Positions 1 through 11,609 of a stretch of 64,000 bases of DNA are shown here, piece by piece. The notes beneath the pieces were generated by a model. It did no database searches, had not been told where the DNA came from, and was given only the letters and a program-made list of their open reading frames with translations. The DNA comes from Meghimatium bilineatum. Lineage: Eukaryota > Mollusca > Gastropoda > Stylommatophora > Philomycidae. Position 1 is the first letter of the stretch. Each line of letters starts with the position of its first letter. Made by a program: the position numbers and the translations under genes. The DNA lies in contig CM067309.1 in the NCBI GenBank assembly GCA_034231615.1, positions 26,745,661 to 26,809,660 of the forward strand, given 5' to 3'.

Positions 1-423
1 TCAATGTCTGATTCATTCTCATTATCTACAATTCCATCAAAAAAATTCCATAACTTCATTTAAATTATAAGAAGGTCCATTCTGATCAAGTTTTGAAGAA
101 AATTGAAGGCCAATAATAAAGAATTCAGAGCTCAAAAACCACAGCTGTTAGAAACAATCAGACTACTGCTATTTAAGCCACCATCACTACTATATACAAA
201 CATGAAGAAACATAGACATAATGCAACCAAGGTGACACATCAGGCCTTGGAATGACAGCTGAAGCTCCTACCCCCACATTTAAGGCAAGTGTGGAACCCA
301 TCATTCACCTGGGGATAGACAATGCTGCCACATATGAGGGATACATTTAGCATGTTTATTGACATGTAAACAGCGAAGAAAAATGGTTAGGACCACATAT
401 CATGGCCTACCGTGCTCAAAGTT
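1..423. other. Intergenic, no gene seen
   Basis: AT-rich sequence without a convincing coding region. Bases about 240-330 resemble bases about 63615-63690 at the other end of the window (shared strings such as ctggggatagacaat), so this is probably a remnant of an unclassified dispersed repeat. Confidence 0.4.
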
Positions 424-427
424 TTAA

Positions 428-907
428 CCCTCTGACAGCGTATTTATTTCCGGAAGTTCTGTTTAAAAAATGTATTGGCAGGCATGTAATGCCAGACACG
501 TAATTGCCCTCATCATCAGATTCCCCTTCAATTTCATTACTGTCCTTCAAATACATATATAGCAACTCTGTTCTTACCTCAAAGCAAAATTCTGAATATT
601 ATCAGTATTTTAAATACATATATTCATCCTCAGTTATTTATTACAGTAGTCAATACAACACACAAACAACGCACACCAAATATCTTATTACTAGTGAACA
701 CAGCACTCTTTTGCGCGAATTCCTTTCACAAGCGATAACACGTGACATCTGACGGGAATCTATATCAATTTAAAGCGTGAACGCGTAAATCGTGGGATAG
801 CAATGCATAGAAACATAAATAATTGCGAGCACGTGGAAACCGTGGTATGTGTAAAATTAAGCCAGTAGGTGCTGAACAGGGAAATCGCGGGATACCCGGT
901 TGGAGGG
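428..907. mobile_element. piggyBac-type MITE, TTAA-flanked
   Basis: A 480-bp segment is bounded by TTAA on both sides (424-427 and 908-911). The ends form imperfect terminal inverted repeats: the left begins CCCTCTGACAGCG and the right, reverse-complemented, begins CCCTCCAACCGGG. TTAA target duplication and CCC-starting termini are the signature of the piggyBac superfamily. There is no transposase inside, so it would be a non-autonomous element. The internal reading frame at 504-752 has no recognisable domain. Confidence 0.6.
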
Positions 908-1167
908 TTAAGAAATCAGAACCAACAACAGTAAGTTTTTAGTAGTTCATGATGTTACTCTGCCAGTTCATTTCTTTTAGTGAATGGCAGCCATATTGAT
1001 GCTGTTTTGCCTTCGACTGATACGGATGCAATACACATGCTGCAGTGGTGAGCAGTGCTTCCAACTATCTCTTCACTGGGATCCTTTGTTGCCTTTCAGA
1101 ATAAGGGGTCCTGGGGAGGGGCTACCGACCCCTACCAGGCGCGTCCACAGGTGGCGGATGGTGAAGG

Positions 1168-1197
1168 GCACTCCATATATGTCCATATATGGAGTGC
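1168..1197. repeat. Perfect 14-bp hairpin in LINE J 5' region
   Basis: GCACTCCATATATG at 1168-1181 is followed by a 2-base spacer and its exact reverse complement at 1184-1197. It sits in the presumed 5' UTR of the LINE, just after a G-rich stretch. A role in transcription or translation of the element is possible but not shown. Confidence 0.75.
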
Positions 1198-1737
1198 TTG
1201 CTGCAATTAAGCAGCCACGGACCAAACCAGTGTTGTTGCCAACCAGGACAGGGCAGGATATCAGTTGGTGCTGATATCCCCACTGAAATACCCCATGTGT
1301 CCAGTGACAGGCAGCTTCAAGCGAGTATGAGCCGCTATAAGCTCATGCTGCTGGCATGGAGTTATTAACTCCAAGTCAGGAGCGTGCTAGAGGAGGGGGG
1401 ATTTTAAAAAAAAATTGCTGCCTTGCAATCACCATCGGGAGATGGAATGGCTAGGGGAGACAACCCAGACAGAAATATCACAACCAAGCTTGCCGAAGAC
1501 GGAGTGTGTTAGCCAGTGATGGCGCAGATACTGGGATAAATTAGGGCACAAACACTTTTACAGAAATGTGGTCATGTGACAATCAACCCTGTCATCATGG
1601 CGTTGCTCCTATCAGCAAAAACCAGGGAGGAGCAGACCCGGGCCCCTTGCATCGAAAGGGCCCACCCAAGCGACTGGTGCTTCTGCTAACCTGGAGGTCA
1701 GGGGAAAGCAGAGTAGTGCTACTGACCAAACCAAATG

Positions 1738-2618
1738 CCTCAGAGTTTCTCAGTGGAATGTGGAACCAGTGCGAAACAAAAAGCCTGAGCTACAGGAATT
1801 CCTGAGGAAAAACCAGATTGATATAATGTGCATACAAGAGACACACCTAAAGGACACAGAGATTCTTTATTCGAGGTTATGAGTCCTTCCGCCAAGATCG
1901 ACCCAAAAGAGTCAAAGGAGGTATACTGACGTTAGTAAAAACATCAATACCAGCAGAAGAAGTAAAAAGATCAGGAGAAGGAGAACTGGAACATATAACA
2001 GTAAAATTGTTGCTACCTGGTGGAGAAATATCAATAACAAACTACTACAGCCATCCTGCCACCAAAATGGAACTTTTTAAACTAAAGATAGAGGAATCGA
2101 GTCACTTAATAGTGGGTGACTTCAATGGCCACTCACCAAGCTGGGGCTACGAGGATATGGATCAAAGGGGTAAAGAGATTGAAGACTGGATGATGGAAAA
2201 TAAACTAATTCTAATAAACTAGCCAGATGATACACCAACATTCTACTCCAGAGCCTGGAAAAAAACTATCTCACCAGATCTTGCCATGGCAACAGATGAC
2301 ATAGATAGACACATTACAAGAACAGTAGAAAGTAAACTGGGAGGAAGTGACCATGTACCAGTCATCCTGCAAATCGCCAAGTCAGGAAGTACAGGACATC
2401 ACAGCATGTCCCCAAGCTGGAACTTCAAAAAAGCAAACTGGACCCTCTTTAGTGAACAAACAGACCAGCTTTGCCAGAATATCACCCTCACTAACAACAT
2501 AAACCATAACATCTCACAAATAAACAAAGTGATACTACAATCCGCACAGAAGGCAATCCCAAGGGGCAGACGAAGAGAATACAAGTCTTATTGGAGTGAG
2601 ACTAGAAAAATTTCATAA
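1738..2618 (+). pseudogene. LINE J APE-type endonuclease domain (broken)
   Basis: Conceptual translation shows the APE endonuclease motif series: QWNV near 1755, IMCIQETHL near 1830, VGDFNGHSPSWGY near 2115, SPDLAM near 2275 and GGSDHVPVIL near 2340. This enzyme nicks the target DNA for target-primed reverse transcription. The frame is broken at least once around 1865-1875 and has a stop at about 2221. The motifs identify the domain with confidence, but the copy cannot encode an intact enzyme. Confidence 0.8.
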
Positions 2619-2949
2619 CGAGCTGAATGATGCAAGACATACAATGGAGCAAAACTCTACAGCAGAAAACACAAAGAAACACAATGAAATCAAACACACG
2701 CTTAATGAGCAGAAAAGAACAGAGATACAAAAGAGCTGGCATGAAAAGACCAGCAGCCTAAACATGACAAAAGACAAGTAAACTATGGAACCTTACAAGA
2801 ACTCTAAATGAAGAAACAAAGAATTCACACTACAAGACTGTCATCGAAGAAGAGGGAAAATTCCACACAGGGAAAATGGCAGCAAACATTTTAGCTGACT
2901 TCTACAAGGAAGAAAGCACAACAACACTCTCTCATACACGTATCAAAGA

Positions 2950-4738
2950 AGTCAAAAAATAAATTAAAAGAAAACTGAAGAATCAAAATCCAGAGCCCTG
3001 CATGAAGACACCCTTCACCATCGCAGAACTAAATGGTGCCATAGGAAAAATAAAAACCAAAAAGGCCCCAGGAAAAGACGGCATCACCAATGATATGATC
3101 AGGAACCTAGGGCCAATCAGCAGAAACAAGCTCCTTACCATCTTCAACCAATCATGGAAAACTGGTAAAATTCCAGACTTGTGGCATGAAGCTGTCATCA
3201 TCCCAATAGGGAAAAAACAAAAAAGGAAAAACAAGCAAGTCAAGCTACCGACCAGTCAGCCTCTTGAGTTGCGTAGGAAAAACAATGGAGAGAATGGTCA
3301 ACTCTAGACTGATAAAATACCTAGAAGAAAACCAAAAACTCACCAAGACACAATCGGCCTATAGGAAAAATCAAAGCACTGAAGACCAGCTTATATACCT
3401 AGCACAGGAAATCGAAAATGCTTTTCAAAAGAAGGAAAAAGTGCCAGCAACTTTTATGGACTTGAGTAAGGGTTTTGATAAGATGTGGAAAGATGGAGTC
3501 CTCTTCAAGCTTCTCCAAAACAAAATTGAAGGAAGAATGTTTAGCTGGATAAAATATTTCCTCTGCTACAGCACCGCAAGAGTAAAAGTAGATGGTAAAC
3601 TAAGCAAACGTGTTACTCTCCAACAAGGAGTACCTCAAGGAGGAGTGATCTCTCCTACCCTCTTCCTAGTATTCATCAATGATATGGGAGAGAAACTGTC
3701 ACATCATATTTCAAAGGCCCTTCATGCAGATGACTTTGCTGCCTGGAGTGCGGCAGGTAACCTATCCACTGAAAAAAACAGAATGCAGACCGCATTGACA
3801 CCCTAAGTGAATGGGCATCTGACTGGGGAGTCCAGATCAACCTCTCCAAAACTGTGACAACCATCTTCTCACTTTCAAACCACCAAGAAAAAGCAAATCT
3901 TAAAATAAATGAAAGTGAGCTAGCACATGTGAAGAACCCTACATATCTAGGGGTCACACCAGACAAGCGACTCACCTGGAAACCACACCTAATAACCACT
4001 GAGCAAAAAGCAACCAGGAGGCTATCCTTGATGAAGAAACTTGCAGGCACAAGCTGGGGAGCAAATGGAAATATTCTCCGAAAAGTCTACATGGGTACAA
4101 TCAGACCTGTAGTAGAATATGGAATGACAGACTGGGCATCAGCATCAAAAACAAATACTGATCGCCTATCTAAAGTACAAAATGCAGGACTTCGACTTAT
4201 CTCAGGAGGGATGAAAACCACTCCAATCCATGCAATGGAAAAACATGTAAACATCCGCCCACTGGATGACAGAAGAGAAGAAAGAGTGCTTGTTCAAAGG
4301 GAAAAAATTAAGCGCATGCCAAACCATCTGATGTATGCACAAAATTCTAGGTCAACCACAAGCAGGTTGAAGAGAACCAGCTTCTGTCACATCTCCAAAG
4401 ATCTCCATGAACAACATAAAGAAATCCTCACAAACCTCCCAAATGAAATTGAAACACTAACGGACTTTGATGAGCCAGACAATAGTCTCCAGAATGTCTC
4501 CATAATAACACAGGTTCCTGGAATAATTAATAAGGAATACCAAACTCCATCTCAACTAAAAGCATTGACACTGGAGATGATAGAAATAAAATACAATCCC
4601 AAGGAATGGACACATGTCTACACAGATGGATCGGCAGAAGGATCAGTAAGGAATGGAGGAGGTGGAATTTTTATAAGACTCAAAGATGGGAAGACAATAT
4701 CAAAAGTGGACTCCGTCTTGACGACAGGCCTGACGGTA
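2950..4738 (+). pseudogene. LINE J reverse transcriptase plus truncated RNase H
   Basis: RT motifs in order: KKAPGKDGI (about 3060), FMDLSKGFDKMW (about 3460), QGVPQGGVISPTLF (about 3620), then HADDFAAW (about 3723), where the usual YADD has H for Y. A thumb region with YLGVTPDKRLTW follows (about 3945), then KLAGTSWGAN and VVEYG as in the other two J copies. RNase H opens with HVYTDGSAEG (about 4615) and stops after about 40 residues at the junction near 4738. Frames change near 3240-3264 and 3800-3854. RT with downstream RNase H is typical of I/Jockey-group LINEs; the exact clade is not assigned. Confidence 0.85.
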
Positions 4739-4744
4739 TAGCAT

Positions 4745-5295
4745 GACCACAGATGCTGAACGCAGAAGAATAATAAGAAGAAGCATCAGGGGTAGAAAAG
4801 TTTTCTGGAGACCCCCTCTTGTGTGTTGAGTATATTGTGGAATTTGTCTCCTCTTTTATTTTAGTGGTCCATCGTTTTTGTGGTTGGCCTCTAGGTCTGC
4901 GTTCGCTATATCTGTGTAGCATAGCTTGCTGTGGTATGCTGTCTGAAGGTAGTCTTCTGTATGCAAGCCATTTGATCTGTTGTCTCTTGATGTATTCTAA
5001 GATTGGGGTGGTGCCAGTTTTTTGTCGGATGTCCTCATTCCTCACCCTGTCTCTTAGCGATATTCCTAGGATTCTGCGTAAGTATGCCATTTCAGATGTC
5101 ACAACGTTACGTTTGTCTTGTGCTGTCGATGTCCATGTTGGCATTGGCATAATAATCGTTTTGAATAGTGTTATTGTGGTGTTTAAAATCTATGTTTTTG
5201 TTTCTGAAGATTGGTGTCATTTGTCCTTGGTATGCTTTACTACATCTATTGTGTATTTTTTTGCTGCTCTTGCTGTCTGTTATATTACTTCCTAG
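4745..5295 (-). mobile_element. RTE-type LINE 3' fragment (family D-like)
   Basis: The minus strand encodes the C-terminal region of an RTE LINE: TWTSTAQDKRNVVTSEMAYL, then RRILGISLRDRVRNEDIRQ, a conserved IKRQQIKWLAYRRLPSDS segment and RPRGQPQKRW. It closely matches 52600-52900 and 45430-45660 on the plus strand. It is truncated at its 5' end near 5295 and abuts the broken 3' end of LINE J. Confidence 0.8.
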
Positions 5296-5720
5296 GTATG
5301 TGAGAACTCAAGGCAGGATTTCGAAAAGCTGGTGGACAGAAAAAGCATTTCAAAGACACGCTCAAGTCATCCTTGAAACATCTTAACATTGATGTAGGCG
5401 TTTGGGAGAGCCTCACTCAGGATAGAACAGCATGGCGTTACAGCATTAGAATTGGAGCACTAGCGGCGGAAGAATTCAGACAAGAAACTGCAAGACAGAA
5501 GCGGACACGTAGAAAAGAAAAAACATCTCAACCTCACACAGATACCTTCTATTGTTGTCAATTCTGTAAAAGAACATTTTGTGCGCGCATTGGACTTGCT
5601 AGTCATTTAAAAACGCACTATTAACTTTATTATTTTATTATTTATTGTTATTATTATTAAAGTTGAGTTTTTGGTCATCGTCGATCACGACGGATGAACA
5701 TCATGTGAATTCTGTCACAT
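5296..5720 (+). mobile_element. LINE 3' end encoding a C2H2 zinc finger
   Basis: The frame at 5310-5624 gives a basic, helical segment (KSSLKHLNIDVGVWESLTQD) followed by a C-terminal C2H2-like finger, CQFCKRTF...LASHLKTH. The combination of a conserved 'W-E-S-L-x-Q-D-R-x-x-W-R' helix and a final ARIGLxSHLxTH finger is widespread at the C-terminus of invertebrate LINE polyproteins. A related end is at 30825-31028. The short 3' UTR holds the motif atcgtcgatcacgacgga at about 5678, with a similar one at about 31000. Only the 3' few hundred bases remain. Confidence 0.75.
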
Positions 5721-6454
5721 AGTTAAGTCTGTTGTTTTCTTTCTGTTCTTCCTAACATGATGTTTTCGTGTTCGTTGTTTATCTCTGGAAAACCCCCCAT
5801 TTTCTACGAGTGGCTTGAGATCTCACTGTCGGATTGTTAATCCTGTCACAGTGTTGTATCAGGAAAACCTCACCTGGCTACGCTGTGATCTCTAATTAAT
5901 ACATACATTAATGAGCCCACCTATTCCAGATGAAGAATCACGAAACACTGAACTACACTTCCATTTATGACGAGTGAGAATCAACACAGCTGTCATCTCA
6001 CGCCATTTTACCAGAAGTCCTAAAAGTTAAAGTTCTTTCAACTGAAAATTTATAATAAATAACTTCTCTTTCCCCCCCCCTCCCCCCCATTTCATGTCTT
6101 TAAATAATAAAATACATAATCCACCTGTTGTTTGATAAATGTAGCCAAGGGAAATAATCACTCAATAGGAAGAACACAGCTTCTTCTCCCTTGAGACAGA
6201 GATGTATAGAATTTAAGGGGGAGGGGGGTATTAGGGTTAGGATCAGATCTAGCCCTAACCCTAACGTCCACAATCATCCCTTCTCCTACAATGTGCCTTC
6301 ATGGCATTAAATCGTGTCATAATTTACAATCTCCATTAAAATTAGCCATTTTGTTTTTTGGGCAACACGATCTGTTAGTGGCGTAATGTCAGTGACTGCA
6401 TGAAAACTGCACACACTATAACAAATGTAGGTAGGCTCATGATATCAATCAATA
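5721..6454. other. Intergenic, low complexity
   Basis: No gene seen. There is a C-rich tract at about 6071-6091. A telomere-like inverted repeat lies at 6231-6264: TTAGGGTTAGG at 6231-6241 and its exact reverse complement at 6254-6264. Confidence 0.5.
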
Positions 6455-6565
6455 AACTCGTAACCCTTCAGTGTTGTAGGGGTACCACATTGGATGCTTC
6501 AGTACACAGAGTCCTCCAGCTAATTCTATCGTCTGTGATGCGGATGAGTGTGGCTCATGATATGT
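6455..6565 (-). mobile_element. LINE family C 3' terminus
   Basis: Reverse complement of the 3' end of the element at 60792-61418: it shares the blocks around 'gaggactctgtgt', 'gcatccaatgtggtacc' and the terminal ttgattgat-like tail. Only about 110 bp survive. It lies just beyond the SMG6 3' UTR. Confidence 0.7.
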
Positions 6566-6674
6566 GATCATACCCAAAAAAATGATTTAAATCAAAGGTC
6601 TGCAGTTTATGGCTGGGCTGGGAATGAATAGCGGTTGGGCTCTGCCAGTATGGGTGTGAGGAGAGTTAAAGTGC

Positions 6675-6763
6675 TTTATTGTGTTTGTGTTATCTAGTTT
6701 TTTGTTAATGTCTATACTTTGATTCTTGTAATGTTATCTGGTTTATGTTAAAGTGCTTTATTG
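6675..6763 (-). terminator. Candidate SMG6 poly(A) signals
   Basis: AATAAA occurs on the minus strand at 6675-6680 and at about 6758-6763, each within a repeated agtgctttattgt context. They lie 420-510 bp downstream of the SMG6 stop codon. Nothing else confirms that they are used. Confidence 0.35.
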
Positions 6764-7184
6764 TACCAAGTTACATGTCAAGTATTGAGCCAGTACTGTG
6801 CAGTGATAGCACATGAGGAATATGGATTAGAGAAACCAACACTTTTTCATAATCACAAACTAATGAGATCCTCAAATAGAAATAAGTTGGGAACAGAAGT
6901 ATATTAAGTCTTCAACTGTATAAATAAACTCACATCTGCATATAGCATCAACTTCATAAGTCTGATACAAATCTGCAATTGGCAGATGGACGGAAAAAAA
7001 GGCACAAATAGACTGACATGAGGGGAAAATGATATCAATCATGCTAGATAATGCTGTCAAGACTGATTTCCATGTTGTATTGCATTCTTGAATCTCAACT
7101 TGAGGGTGTCACAAACGACGGAGGATATCACATGATTTTCACATGAAGTATGTCTGTTATTCAGGTTAGAACCATGTATACACA

Positions 7185-7315
7185 TCATGAGATCCTACTC
7201 CATTTCTTAAATCCTGGCACATCTTTCACTGGCACATTGCAGGTGTGAGCTTTCAGTCGCAGGTTACGGTCATCGGTCAGTAAAACAACCTCTCTGTATA
7301 ACCTTACTGGATGAT
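7185..7315 (-). CDS. SMG6: SMG6 terminal coding exon (PIN domain end)
   Basis: The exon opens after a polypyrimidine acceptor (acttcag) and ends with TGA at 7185-7187. It reads (D)HPVRLYREVVLLTDDRNL, then RLKAHTCNVPVKDVPGF, and stops seven residues later after KKWSRIS. This is the C-terminus of the SMG6 PIN domain; TDD carries one of the metal-binding aspartates. SMG6 cleaves mRNAs near premature stop codons in nonsense-mediated decay. The first codon is split: the exon at 11528-11609 supplies G and this exon AT, giving D. Exon phase, motif order and terminus all fit the family. Confidence 0.92.
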
Positions 7316-8280
7316 CTGAAGTAAAATTGTTACACAAATATCAAATAAACAATTAAGCAACATGACGCATACATGTGCAATAAATCTTAACTACATAGGT
7401 GTCAACTATTATGGATTTTCCATGCTATTGTGATTTCACCCCCCCCCCCAAGTCAAATGGTTAATTTTTTTAATACCCGGCAAATTTTTTCAAAGCCATT
7501 TAAAAAAAAAATGCACTTGGTGTTAAATTTCCTACTAATTATTAAATATTACTAATGCTGAGGTTTTTTTTATTATCTCACATGCTCATATTGTGGGGCA
7601 AAATATAAAAAAAAATTTAGTGAGGTTTTTTGGTGCCAAATACAGATATTTTTATTGAAATACAGAAATACATTATTAAAAATACAGATTTATGGAAAAA
7701 TAAGTTGACAACTATGTAACTACCATAAATTTTATAGTATCAAAAAATTCAAAGTACTCAAGTACACCACAAAAGTAAGTGATAAATCAAAAGTGATTTG
7801 TTATGAAGGAAAGTGATAAGCAATCTAAGTTAACTTTAGAAATCCAAGAAAAATTATGCAAAAGTGAAGAAAAATAGTTGAAAGAAATAGAAGAAGGCTC
7901 ATTGGCCAAGGCACATGAGAAGAAGTTAGCCCTAATTTAAATTGACATTGAGAGATTAGTTGACAAAACAAGACTTGCAGAAGCAACAAATGTTTGAAGG
8001 AAACACTTTTCCAAAATTTTTGACCTACACAGCTCCAGTTATTGTTATAGAGAACAGAATGCTCAGGGGTCAGTTCAAAGAGAATAGAGAACAGAATGCT
8101 GGGGTCATTATGGAAAAAGGACAGAAACAATAATTCAAAATGTAATTAAAAGTAAATCAAGTCCATGAGTAAAGACAGAAGAATACTGAAAACAAAAACC
8201 TTGTAATTGGGCATTCATCATTATAAGATTATATAAATGTTTAGTGAAAAAAAAACAAATGATTTTATTAGTATGTTGAG
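7316..8280. other. SMG6 intron, AT-rich
   Basis: No gene seen. The stretch is AT-rich with a C9-10 run at about 7440-7449 and short duplications around agagaacagaatgctc (about 8049 and 8086). Minus-strand frame 7825-8130 lacks any recognisable domain. Confidence 0.4.
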
Positions 8281-8337
8281 TTATTGGTTATAAGCTGACA
8301 TCATTGCCCTCAGGGCACACCCATTGTTGTTGAGTCT

Positions 8338-8442
8338 TCCCCCCCCCCCAGCAGATGTGGAAGGGTATGCATGCTTATAGTTGCTCAGTCTCCCTCCAAC
8401 AGATGTAGAAGGGTATGCATGCTTATAACTGCTCAGTGGGGT
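8338..8442. repeat. Two-copy direct repeat, about 50 bp
   Basis: The block cagatgtggaagggtatgca and the following bases to gctcagt occur at about 8353-8390 and again at about 8400-8436 with few mismatches. A C-run precedes the first copy. No function is evident. Confidence 0.65.
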
Positions 8443-8571
8443 GCAAAGGGTCTCACATCGCTCTTGTGTGGACCCAGGGTTGGCAGATAACCAAGATACT
8501 AAAAGTACCTCCTCGTAGTGAGACCCCGGAAACAGAAATACGGCAGCTCTTGCTGTATTTCTAGCTAACAC

Positions 8572-9287
8572 TTTTAGGCTTGTGTCCGTGGATGCTGTAG
8601 ATGGAATGAGAATTGCCTGCAGAGGGACAGGAAATATCTCAGAAACCTCTACACCATTACATCAAACATATGTGCATTCTTAAAAAGCAGAAACATTGGA
8701 AGGGTGACTAATGTCAATGTCCCTAACATATGGTGATTTTACGAGTACACACAGAATCTGGAATAGGTAACACATGCTAAAGAGCAGCTTAGTGTACGTT
8801 GAGTTGATTCAGTGGCAACGGAGCTACAATGGTCCAACACAAGACTGACTGGCATAAGTGCTGTTCATGCTCGAGGACATACAGAAGCCGACATGTCCCA
8901 TCACAATTGACCCCATTCAAAGTAGGAGTCATGACTCAGGTAGGTATTGGATACGCCAACTTGAACATTGGTATGGAAGAAAGCTTTGAATAAGCTCCCC
9001 ATTGCACACAGGGCAAGCACTGAACAAATTTCATGGAGCACATTGTTCAAACGTCTGACAGAAGCAGTGTTGAGACTCAGAATCTAGACACTAGGGGCAA
9101 CTGGGGGGGGGGGGAGAATGAAGTCTCAAACAACACTGCAAACCTAGCCCAACTCAACTGTCAGCTGTTGCCCACCACGGCTCATACAGCGAGAATTGGG
9201 TTCAGTAACCTAGGGCCCACTGCGAAACTCCTCATCTGAGATCCGTATTTTAACTCCCTCTTTGGGTAATATATGCAATGGTGAAGG
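8572..9287. other. SMG6 intron, nothing identified
   Basis: No domain, SINE box or terminal repeat was recognised. A G9-10 run lies at about 9105-9115. Some of it may be old repeat sequence. Confidence 0.3.
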
Positions 9288-9295
9288 GTCAAAAT

Positions 9296-11218
9296 TAGTT
9301 AGTTAGTCGTTGGATCATCGTCATTACACTCCGGACAAGTCCATAGGCGCTCAGATCTCTCCTTGTGTGTAGCCACCATTACACGTTGACTGACGGTCCC
9401 AGTATGCAGTTGATTGACCATCATTCTTTCTTGCCCATGAAACCACTCCGTTCTAGCGACACCACATTTCAAGCCAAATTCCTTTATTCTAGTCATGGAG
9501 CAAGAGTCACCGTCATTTATACAGTCATTTGCTCATGCGTTTTCCCATAGGGCGTTCAAAATGTCTGCTCGATCCATCGCTCCACTAACAGCCATAGTAG
9601 CAACATGTGCGGCCAACCTATCTGCTATCTCATTACCATAGACTCCCGCATGTCCCAGCACAAAAATTAAAGTCCCTTTACGCTGATAGTCTGCGAGCAG
9701 TGCCAAAACCTCCATTGTCATGCTGCTTGTCGCCTGAGCGAAAGCACCTCCGATGGTTTCCCCCCACCTTTGAGCCGTGAAGGCCCAGGCACTTCTGATG
9801 TGTCTCTCAACCGACCCATCTATATATATATAATCATATCACCTTCCCTGGAATTTTCACAGATTAGAGTGAATACCTCCGACTCCACCACTGTCTGACA
9901 CCATTCCCTGCATTCTCTACTGAGTGTTATTATTACCTTGAAGGCTGTTGGACAATCTAAGGGCGCAAAACTCCATTCTGCACCAGGTAGCATATCCTCC
10001 AATCTGCACACACTCTGTATATCTTCTGTGTGCCCCATCCATGACTTTCCTCTCTTAAGTCGACTGCCTTCCACTTTGAGAATTTCAGGGTGTTCTTTAT
10101 CAGCGGTGATTTGTAGGTAGTTCCGCGACCTGCAGATTCTTTGCTCTGCAGTTGGGCAATCCAGTAAGTATCGCATAGCTCATGCCGACGTATCTCTCGT
10201 ACACCCCAAAATGATTCGCATTGCCTCATTCTGGATTCTATCCAATCTTTCTGTTTGAGTCTGACTCAGTGTTAGAATCGCCAGTGCGTACTCTACCACC
10301 ACCAATCCCTGACACAGCAAAAATAGCAGCTCTGTTCACATTGAGCCATAATCTTTATTGCCGCAAGACCTTTATAAGCCTTTACAATGATGTGGTCAAC
10401 ATGATCTTTGAAACTAAGACTGCGCTCCAAAATACCCTAAGTATTTAATTGTGCTGGTTCTCTCGAGGACATCCTCTCTCAAAGTAACTGATGGCGTGGG
10501 AGTGTTTATCATATAATTATTTAGAAAAAAACCATGTTATCAATGTCTTTGATGGATTAACAAAAGCTCCAGAATTACTGCACCAATCCCCTAGACAATC
10601 AAGCTCCCTCTGAAAATTCCTGGAAATCGCTTTTCTCTCTGCCTTGCCTATATACCAAGATGTCATCAGCATAGGACATAGTTCTCCCCGGTCCTGCAAT
10701 CTGACAGCTTGTAATTTGAACTGTATGCACATTAAATAATACTGGGGACAGAGGTGACCCTTGTGGTAGTTCCAGGTTTATGACTATTGGTGCCGAAGAC
10801 CAACTCCCACACTTAAGAACAACCTGTCTCTGAAAAAAAGTGCTGAGATAATCCACCTGACAATGAAAGGACTAACTTGGAGTTGCAGCATTATGGTCAT
10901 TAAGAAATCCAAGGGAACTTTGTTATAATCATCTTCCAGGTCTATTGCAGCTGTGCATGTCTCCATTCGTTCGTCAAAACTTTCAAACACATCTTGCGCG
11001 AATACGGCAACGTTGTGCCAAGTCTGCTTACCTGGACGGTAGCCTCCCAAAGTTGAGGGCAGGATGTTATTTCTCTCTAGATGCAGGGACAATTTCCATG
11101 TAACAATCTTTTCTAACAACTTGCCGATCATATTCTGCATGGTTATGAGTCTGAAACCCTGTATCATTGCATGACTCTTGCCAGGCTTGGGAAGTGGGAT
11201 TAAATAACTATGCAAAGA
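9296..11218 (-). mobile_element. LINE family A, 5'-truncated copy with 8-bp TSD
   Basis: The minus strand carries the RT and RNase H portions of the family whose full-length copy is at 47339-51140. Its 3' end shows the family tail (ttagttagtcg...). Direct repeats GTCAAAAT flank it exactly at 9288-9295 and 11219-11226, the expected target-site duplication of a LINE insertion. It is truncated within the RT palm at 11218. It inserted into the SMG6 intron between the last two exons. Confidence 0.85.
9533..11215 (-). pseudogene. LINE A RT and RNase H remnant
   Basis: In minus-strand order: LPKPGKSHAMIQGFRLITMQ, then GKLLEKIVTWKLSLHLERN (11215-11040), AAIDLEDDYNKVPLDF, LELPQGSPLSPVLF (about 10770) and MSYADDILVY (about 10680). 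Next come MRYLLDCPTAEQ (about 10170) and the RNase H end LIFVLGHAGVYGNEIADRLA (about 9660). Frameshifts and stops separate these blocks. The catalytic YADD is intact although the frame is not. Confidence 0.85.
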
Positions 11219-11226
11219 GTCAAAAT

Positions 11227-11527
11227 AAACAGACCTAATACTGAGCCAGCGTCACAGTTACATTTTTGTCAAATATTGGATCAATCTCAAAATTTTTATG
11301 ATTGTCAAATATTAAGCTAGTCTCACAGTTACACGATTGTCAAATATTTTAAGCCCCTAGAGAGAACACAGACAACACTAGAGAGAACACAGAAACCACT
11401 AGAGAGAACACAGACAACACTAGACAACAGACAGCACTAGAGAGAACACAGACAACACTAAAGTTGAACAGTCTACACTAGAGAGAACAGAGACTAGACC
11501 AAGCACATTCAAACAACTTTTAAATAC
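11227..11527. repeat. Short tandem repeats next to SMG6 exon
   Basis: Two or three degenerate copies of a unit containing attgtcaaatatt lie at about 11240-11350. An array of a 20-22-bp unit, ctagagagaacacagacaac, with roughly six or seven imperfect copies, follows at about 11357-11495. Both are in the intron immediately downstream (minus strand) of the exon at 11528-11609. Confidence 0.8.
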
Positions 11528-11609
11528 CTTTATCTTTAGGCATAAATTCTCTAGCCATATCTTTGCAGTAGTTCAAGCAGCAGTTCAAGATAATGTCATC
11601 ATTGACACC
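11528..11609 (-). CDS. SMG6: SMG6 penultimate exon (PIN domain)
   Basis: An 82-bp exon reads GVNDDIILNCCLNYCKDMAR and then EFMPKDK, with one base left over (G) that completes the D codon of the terminal exon. NDD contains a catalytic PIN aspartate and the CCLxYCKD segment is characteristic of SMG6. The acceptor is gtttcag and the donor AAAG|GTATTT is weak. It starts in phase 0, matching the phase-0 end of the exon at 26827-27038. The sequence just upstream repeats this acceptor three more times (see 11610-11735), so the true 3' splice site was chosen as the one that keeps the reading frame. Confidence 0.92.

Larger units (their letters stand above)
975..4738 (+). mobile_element. LINE family J, near full-length but degenerate
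   Basis: Non-LTR retrotransposon in the order 5' region (about 975-1730), APE endonuclease, reverse transcriptase, RNase H. The 3' end is cut off inside RNase H at about 4738, where an opposite-strand RTE fragment begins. Several stops and frame changes make it a fossil. Family J recurs at 12545-13866 and 16099-17530 on the minus strand; those copies keep the RNase H C-terminus missing here. The 5' boundary is approximate. It lies downstream of the SMG6 3' end. Confidence 0.8.

Noticed and set aside
6231-6264. Chromosome end
   Set aside because: Only two telomere-like repeats on each side, in inverted orientation, within normal sequence.
7825-8130. 101-residue minus-strand frame
   Set aside because: Composition-driven, no domain, lies in an SMG6 intron.
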